Positions 44,210 through 64,000 of a DNA stretch of 64,000 nt are shown piece after piece. The DNA is from Metridium senile (taxonomy: Eukaryota > Cnidaria > Anthozoa > Actiniaria > Metridiidae), in assembly GCA_949775045.1 (NCBI GenBank), contig OX459109.1, positions 1,114,990-1,178,989 on the forward strand, read 5' to 3'. Positions within the stretch are counted from its first letter, which is position 1, and each line of letters starts with the position of its first letter. The notes under the pieces are model-generated. The model was not told the DNA's origin. It made no database searches and saw only the letters and a program-made list of their open reading frames with translations. The position numbers and the translations under genes are program-made.

Positions 44210-44300
44210 ACGGCGGACTTGAAATGATTTCAAAGTACTTTGGAGCGGACTTTGAAATGATTTCAAAGTACTTTGGAGCGGACCTTCCCGGGGTTTCAAA
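44210..44300. repeat. Direct repeat 'gatttcaaagtactttgg'
   Basis: A 36-bp phrase ('cttgaaatgatttcaaagta') is repeated in tandem. Confidence 0.6.
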
Positions 44301-44404
44301 GTTCATCATGTGATCTAATTCGAGACACCTGGTTGGCTGATTACCTCATGAATTATTAATAAGTTTGAGAAGAAGTTTTAACAGACATTTTATCACAATT
44401 AAGA

Positions 44405-44760
44405 ATAGTTTTCAAGCCAGAACAGAAAGACGCATTGAAACAACTTGTTTTCGGGGAAGATCTGTTCGCCGTCCTGCCAACAGGGTTTGGAAAGAGCTTC
44501 AACTCTTTAATAGTACTAGTGCTGCCGAAAGACTTAGCAAAGAAAAGTGCTGCGCTTTAATAAAAGAGGCAGATCACTTTGGAATCAAGACTCAAGATCG
44601 ATAGCAGAAAGTGAGCTAAGCGAGAAAGGACTTGCAGCGGTTGTGCTTCTATTTGGTTCAGCCGAGGGAGTTTTGAGCGATAACTTTCTATCTTGTCCTA
44701 AAGACCGCGAAAGCTTTCGCCGTTCCTTGAAAGCCGTGATTGTGGACGAATCACACACTA
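44405..44760 (+). pseudogene. RecQ-like helicase fragment
   Basis: One frame reads FKPEQKDALKQLVFGED and then LFAVLPTGFGKS (motif I, near 44471-44496). After a frame change, LKAVIVDESHT (motif II as DESH) occurs near 44733-44757. The intervening part is shortened and broken by stops. RecQ-like genes of this kind are abundant and repeat-like in some invertebrate genomes. This piece cannot make a helicase. Confidence 0.55.
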
Positions 44761-44919
44761 CAGAAACAAACTCAATGAACTACCTGTTTATTAGTTATTC
44801 TTTATAAATACTATCAACTGTTTGTTAAAGATCAGAATGTTATTTACAATTTTCGTTTGGATTCAAGATTTTTATAACGGCTATCAATAAGAGTATCCGA
44901 TATCTGTTTGCTTTTTAAA

Positions 44920-45286
44920 AAAAAGATAGACGAGCGCCGAGCAAACAGCGGCGCGCCCAGCTGTGAAAGGTCATAGGGGCGTTTTTCAGAATCCCGGGGT
45001 TTGTTTGCAAGCGTTTCCTCCGCTCTTCTCCCCTCCCTCGTTTTTTTGTACTCGTCTTAGTTTTCGCGCGGCCATATCGGTAACACAGCTATCCCAAAAC
45101 AACCAAAAAATAACTTTCTCCCGTTCCCCCCAAAAGAAACGCTCCCTACGCAGGCTACCGCAGGTAGTTTTACATCCACAGCTAATCAGCTCCTGCAACA
45201 CCCCACCATCACGCTCCAATCCCCAATCTGACGGACATGGAATGGCAGGTTGCGCTAGGAGACTTAGTCTGTCCCCATGCATACAT
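44920..45286. other. GC-richer stretch of unknown nature
   Basis: It contains 'gcgccgagcaaacagcggcg' and a reading frame (minus, 45282-44986) without a recognisable domain. Probably repeat-derived; no gene is supported. Confidence 0.3.
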
Positions 45287-45508
45287 AGCCTGTGTTACAG
45301 CCGGAATTTTTGTCTCGAAATTCCGCCTGTGAATCAGAGCAACGAACCGTGTTCTGGCCCCCAGCTAACTACATGATTATAGCATCATCGAAAGCCAATC
45401 AGCATCTAGTATATATAATCGTGTAGTTCGCTGGGGGCCAGAACACGGTTCGTTGCTCTGATTCACAGACGGACTTTCGAGAGAAAAATTCCGGCTGTAA
45501 CACAGGCT
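45287..45508. mobile_element. Fold-back MITE with 10-bp target duplication
   Basis: The ends AGCCTGTGTTACAGCCGG and complement. Inner arms include 'gaatcagagcaacgaaccgt'. atgcatacat occurs at 45277-45286 and again at 45510-45519. Confidence 0.85.
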
Positions 45509-45793
45509 AATGCATACATAGCTTCCTTGTAAAACTGCCTGCGAGTGGTTAGGGTTAGGGTAAAACTACCAAATAATGGGAAAAAATAGGGAAATATATC
45601 TTTTAGCAAAACAAAACAAAACCAACAATTGAAATTGTGCAAAACGAAAAATGAAAGACAACAACAACAATATTTATAGGTTTTAGTGATAGAAAAAGAA
45701 ACAGAGCCGAACATTTCAGCTTGAATAGAGCTTGAATAAAACCTTTCGACAAACAACCAGAACTAAAGACGCTTTTCATAAAACAATATTTAC

Positions 45794-46065
45794 CTGACTA
45801 GTTCTTCAAAAATCTCATGTCTATTGCCTAACTGATTTATTAGTTGTTGCTTTTGAGCGTCGGCTACCTCTCCTGCCAAAGCTGGTAAAGAAAACTGACT
45901 TTGAATCCCATCTATATCGAGGTTTGGTTCTTTGCCGCCATCTTGTGCTTTCAGACCTTTCAGGCCAGAGGAGGGAAGAAATTTTGATGAATCGAGATGT
46001 ATTATCCGTGTTAGTTTCGGAGGACTTTGGATAGTTACATCAGAAGGATAGTTTTCCCATTCCAT
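45794..46065 (-). CDS. First exon of an unrecognised minus-strand gene
   Basis: The frame runs from an ATG at 46065 to a donor 'gtcag|gtaaat' at 45794, phase 2, giving 90 residues that begin MEWENYPSDVTIQ and end with a helical ALAGEVADAQKQQLINQLG. A stop lies 10 codons upstream, so this ATG is the likely start. E2F-like sites lie 108-157 bp upstream. I found no confident second exon in the window. It may be a truncated gene, or its next exon may be beyond repeats. I do not recognise the family. Confidence 0.45.
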
Positions 46066-46172
46066 TGAAGTAATCTTTAGGTAAAAGCTTCAAGGTAGAT
46101 TGTATGCATTTCTGAGAAAAATCTTTGTCTTTTTGAAAGTCTTTGAAATGACTACGGATGACCTTTCTTCGG

Positions 46173-46220
46173 TTTCCCGCCTAAACTACAATTTGGCGCG
46201 CGCGCGCACGCCGCGGGAAA
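46173..46220 (-). promoter_or_regulatory. GC-rich block with three E2F-like sites
   Basis: TTTCCCGCC (46173-46181), TTTGGCGCG (46192-46200) and GCGGGAAA (46213-46220) fit the E2F consensus TTTSSCGC in either direction. The block lies upstream of the 46065 ATG and is duplicated beyond gene A at 22684-22745. Confidence 0.4.
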
Positions 46221-46224
46221 GATG

Positions 46225-47170
46225 AAATTATTAAAATAAAGATAAGAAGGTAAATGAATGAATAAAAGAATGAAATGCTGGAAAAAATAGATGAATTAAT
46301 ATATAAAAATATACGAACAAATGAATAAATGAATATTTAATAATATATATTTTCACCTTGAACAAAAAAAAATTAACTAAAAATATTAAACATCTCATGA
46401 CCTATATTTAACAAAATTGAAATGAACTAACAATACTTAAAAAAGCACACACTTTACAAGCGGTACATCAACTTAGATTTCTATGTTATCAATTCTATTC
46501 TATAAATGCTTAACGCAAATCTTCCTTCAAAAACATTCAAAATAAGTTGCTAAAAATTTAATTAACCAAAAATGCTAAATACTAAGTATACGATTCAATA
46601 TTATAAAATGGTTCGTTACATCCTTCCTTGGCAAATTTATTCCTCCTAAAATTGAGGTAAATAGCCAAGGATTCCCCGAGCTATGGGAGCCAATCAGAGC
46701 GCGCACATTCTGCTATTCACTGAATGTATACGACCGCAAAGAATTGTGGTTATACAACAAATGAAGAAGCACAAATAATCAATATCAAAGACCACAGTTC
46801 CTTTCGGTCGTGCAATTGAGTACGTCATTCACTATTTTTGAACTGAAATGGTGTATACTAATTTCAAAAAGGTTGTCGTAAAGAAATGCAAAATGGCTAT
46901 AATTGCACGACCTAAAGGAACTTTGGGTCTTTAATATTATTCATAAATAGCTCTTGGTGACCGAAAACAATGTCAATTTACAATGCCGATAATATTCAAA
47001 CGAAAATAACTTATAATGTGTGAAGCTGTGCTTTGCAATCTATTAAAACAAACGCATATGCTGTATTCATGGCCACAATTCCTTTCGTTAGTGCAATCTC
47101 CATTCGCCGTTCGCTGCGCAAACCTTTTTGAAAGAAGAGCACACTAAAACAGCTTGGCAAAAACTAAATT
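46225..47170. other. Downstream block shared with gene A
   Basis: It matches, inverted, the sequence after the gene A stop (20545-22690) apart from the inserted TIR fragment and TTAA element there. No gene was found in it. Confidence 0.6.
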
Positions 47171-47177
47171 CAGAATC

Positions 47178-62572
<15,395 letters not shown>

Positions 62573-62699
62573 TGTATCTTATTAGAAATTAAACAACAAT
62601 AAAAGGATATAGATTAAATACACATTAGTAATTAACATTAAGTTAGAATATTATTAATTATAAATGTTAAAAGAACAATCAATAATTGTATAACATGAA

Positions 62700-62990
62700 T
62701 CCCATGTTCATGTAGTGTTTCTTTTTTCTCTCTTTTATATTCTGCTTGTTACAATTTTCTTTCTTTTGTCCTCTTTTTTTTCTGACCCATATGTGAACAT
62801 TACGGCAACCAACTCGAAAGCTATTCAAGCTCCTTTGGTTGCCGTGCACTTATATAAAATATGTATATATTGTAAACTACTTAATTTGTAACCATTATAA
62901 TGTTGTAATTGTATTCATATAATATGTATTGATGTAAACAGTGTAAATAAACTGAAATTGAATTGAAATTGAATTGAAAAGTGATTGAAA
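62700..62990 (+). mobile_element. Probable LINE 3' UTR with (TTGAAA)n-like tail
   Basis: It ends 'gtgtaaataaactgaaattg' followed by aattg repeats, the typical finish of a non-LTR element. It lies just upstream of the gene C start, so it may separate the gene from older promoter sequence. Confidence 0.4.
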
Positions 62991-63254
62991 CTTGAAGCCA
63001 GTTAATGGGTCAACACTTGAATTCCTGGCATACTCAATGGATGAACCGATAATAGATAACAATCATTATAAAATTCATGAATAATTAATGAGAATTTTAC
63101 AAAAGAACTCAATGCCGTGACGAGTTCTGTAAATCTCATACAGATTTCGTCCTGATTTGCATAAGTTTCAACTTGAATTTTCTCGGCCAGATTTACATTT
63201 ATCTTGACAATTTTAGTAAAATATGAAAGAACTAACGTTGGACTTTCATAAGTT

Positions 63255-63352
63255 CTATACAATATTCGCGTCCGATCTGTATCCGATATACAACGGCTCG
63301 TCTTCGACTCGCCGTTGTATATCGCATACAGATCGGCCGCTCATATTGTATA
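63255..63352. repeat. Palindrome
   Basis: 'cgatctgtatccgatataca' and 'tgtatatcgcatacagatcg' pair around 'cggctcgtcttcgactcgcc'. Confidence 0.65.
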
Positions 63353-63439
63353 TATTACATATCAATCAATAGATACCAATTAATTGATTGATATTGGAAA
63401 TCGATGACAATCGATGCAACAAAATTTTGTGACCTTACC

Positions 63440-63819
63440 ACAGGCAGCCCAACTATTCTCTTTGAGGATATAAAAAAGTTATTTTTAAATGGTGCCAAGC
63501 AAGATACATATATTGAGCGCGTGGGTGGGATTCCTGTGGTGTATTTGTTTGAATGCGCACGGACGGGATTCCTGTTGCTTTTTGCAAGCAATTTTTCGGC
63601 CGCGTGAAATCGCATGTACGGCAGAAAAATTGAAGAAAGTAGTATTTTGATACTAAAATACCTCCCTCTTCGATACCGAGCGACTTTGACGAATATTTGC
63701 TTGCAAAAAGCCACAGGAATCCCATCGGTGTGCTCAACATGTTTTTCGCTTGGCGCGCGGTTAAAAATAACTTTATTGTCATTAAAAAAATCGTCAAAGA
63801 GAATAGTTGGGCTGCCTGT
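63440..63819. mobile_element. 380-bp MITE with perfect 9-bp target duplication
   Basis: The ends ACAGGCAGCCCAACTATTCT and complement are flanked by gaccttacc at 63431-63439 and 63820-63828. A 9-bp duplication suggests a Mutator-like origin. A truncated copy is at 27600-27838, and 35496-35845 has related ends. Confidence 0.85.
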
Positions 63820-64000
63820 GACCTTACCTATTGATAAATCAATAAATAAAATTTTATGAATTAGCTGTGATTCAAACAACACTATTGACAATCGATACCA
63901 ATCGATGACTGGCTTTTGTGTGACTATCGATTGGTCATCGATTGACCAATACCAATCGATATAAATTACCGAATTAAATTAATCGATTGATCGATTGCAT

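Noticed and set aside
45545..45562. Telomeric repeat (ggttagggttaggg)
   Set aside because: Only two units; too short to be an interstitial telomere array.
63355..63891. 178-residue minus-strand ORF
   Set aside because: It lies almost wholly in the 63440-63819 MITE, whose complementary arms create ORFs on both strands.

Overview
This is animal (metazoan, non-vertebrate) genomic DNA. Genes are split into many small GT-AG exons. Introns are full of microsatellites, fold-back MITEs and remnants of LINE, Penelope-like, hAT-like, TTAA-target and mariner-like elements. The coding content (Roc-COR GTPases, Death, TIR, Ig, SH3, a MALT1-like module) is metazoan innate-immunity or cell-death type. The mix of repeats suggests a cnidarian or another early-branching or marine invertebrate, but I cannot fix the species.

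Three large ROCO-family genes dominate, here called A, B and C. Gene A (+, about 2.1-20.5 kb) and gene C (-, 62.6-47.2 kb) are paralogues with the order SAM-like, degenerate kinase (pseudokinase), SH3, Roc GTPase, COR, Death, TIR. Gene B (+, 24.8-35.1 kb) has almost the same Roc-COR-Death-TIR half, but its N-terminus is a different module: a Death-like domain and two Ig domains that closely resemble the N-terminal half of MALT1, with no paracaspase. All three keep the same exon phases in the shared half. Shared A/B homology begins inside a polypyrimidine tract in a phase-1 intron, the likely site where the N-terminus was exchanged. I regard this MALT1-like/ROCO/Death/TIR fusion, beside its pseudokinase-SH3 sisters, as the candidate undescribed system. 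By inference, different sensor or adaptor front ends feed one GTPase-switched Death/TIR output, and the TIR keeps the glutamate that is catalytic in SARM1-type NAD hydrolases.

Region by region: 1-2.1 kb, intergenic with fold-back elements. 2.1-20.5 kb, gene A; its intron 6 carries an insert with a small two-exon gene. 20.5-24.8 kb, downstream block shared with gene C, plus a stray TIR exon fragment and a TTAA-flanked transposon. 24.8-35.1 kb, gene B. 35.1-40.4 kb, fold-back elements and a LINE scrap. 40.5-42.6 kb, a two-exon gene for a secreted Lys/Pro/His-rich tandem-repeat protein. 43-45.5 kb, LINE and RecQ-like helicase remnants and a perfect-TSD MITE. 45.8-46.2 kb, a first exon of an unrecognised minus-strand gene behind E2F-like sites. 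47.2-62.6 kb, gene C. 62.6-64 kb, a LINE tail and a MITE with a 9-bp target duplication.

Exons were assigned by eye from splice signals, from phase agreement and from conservation between the three copies. Domain names come from motif recognition only; no search was run.
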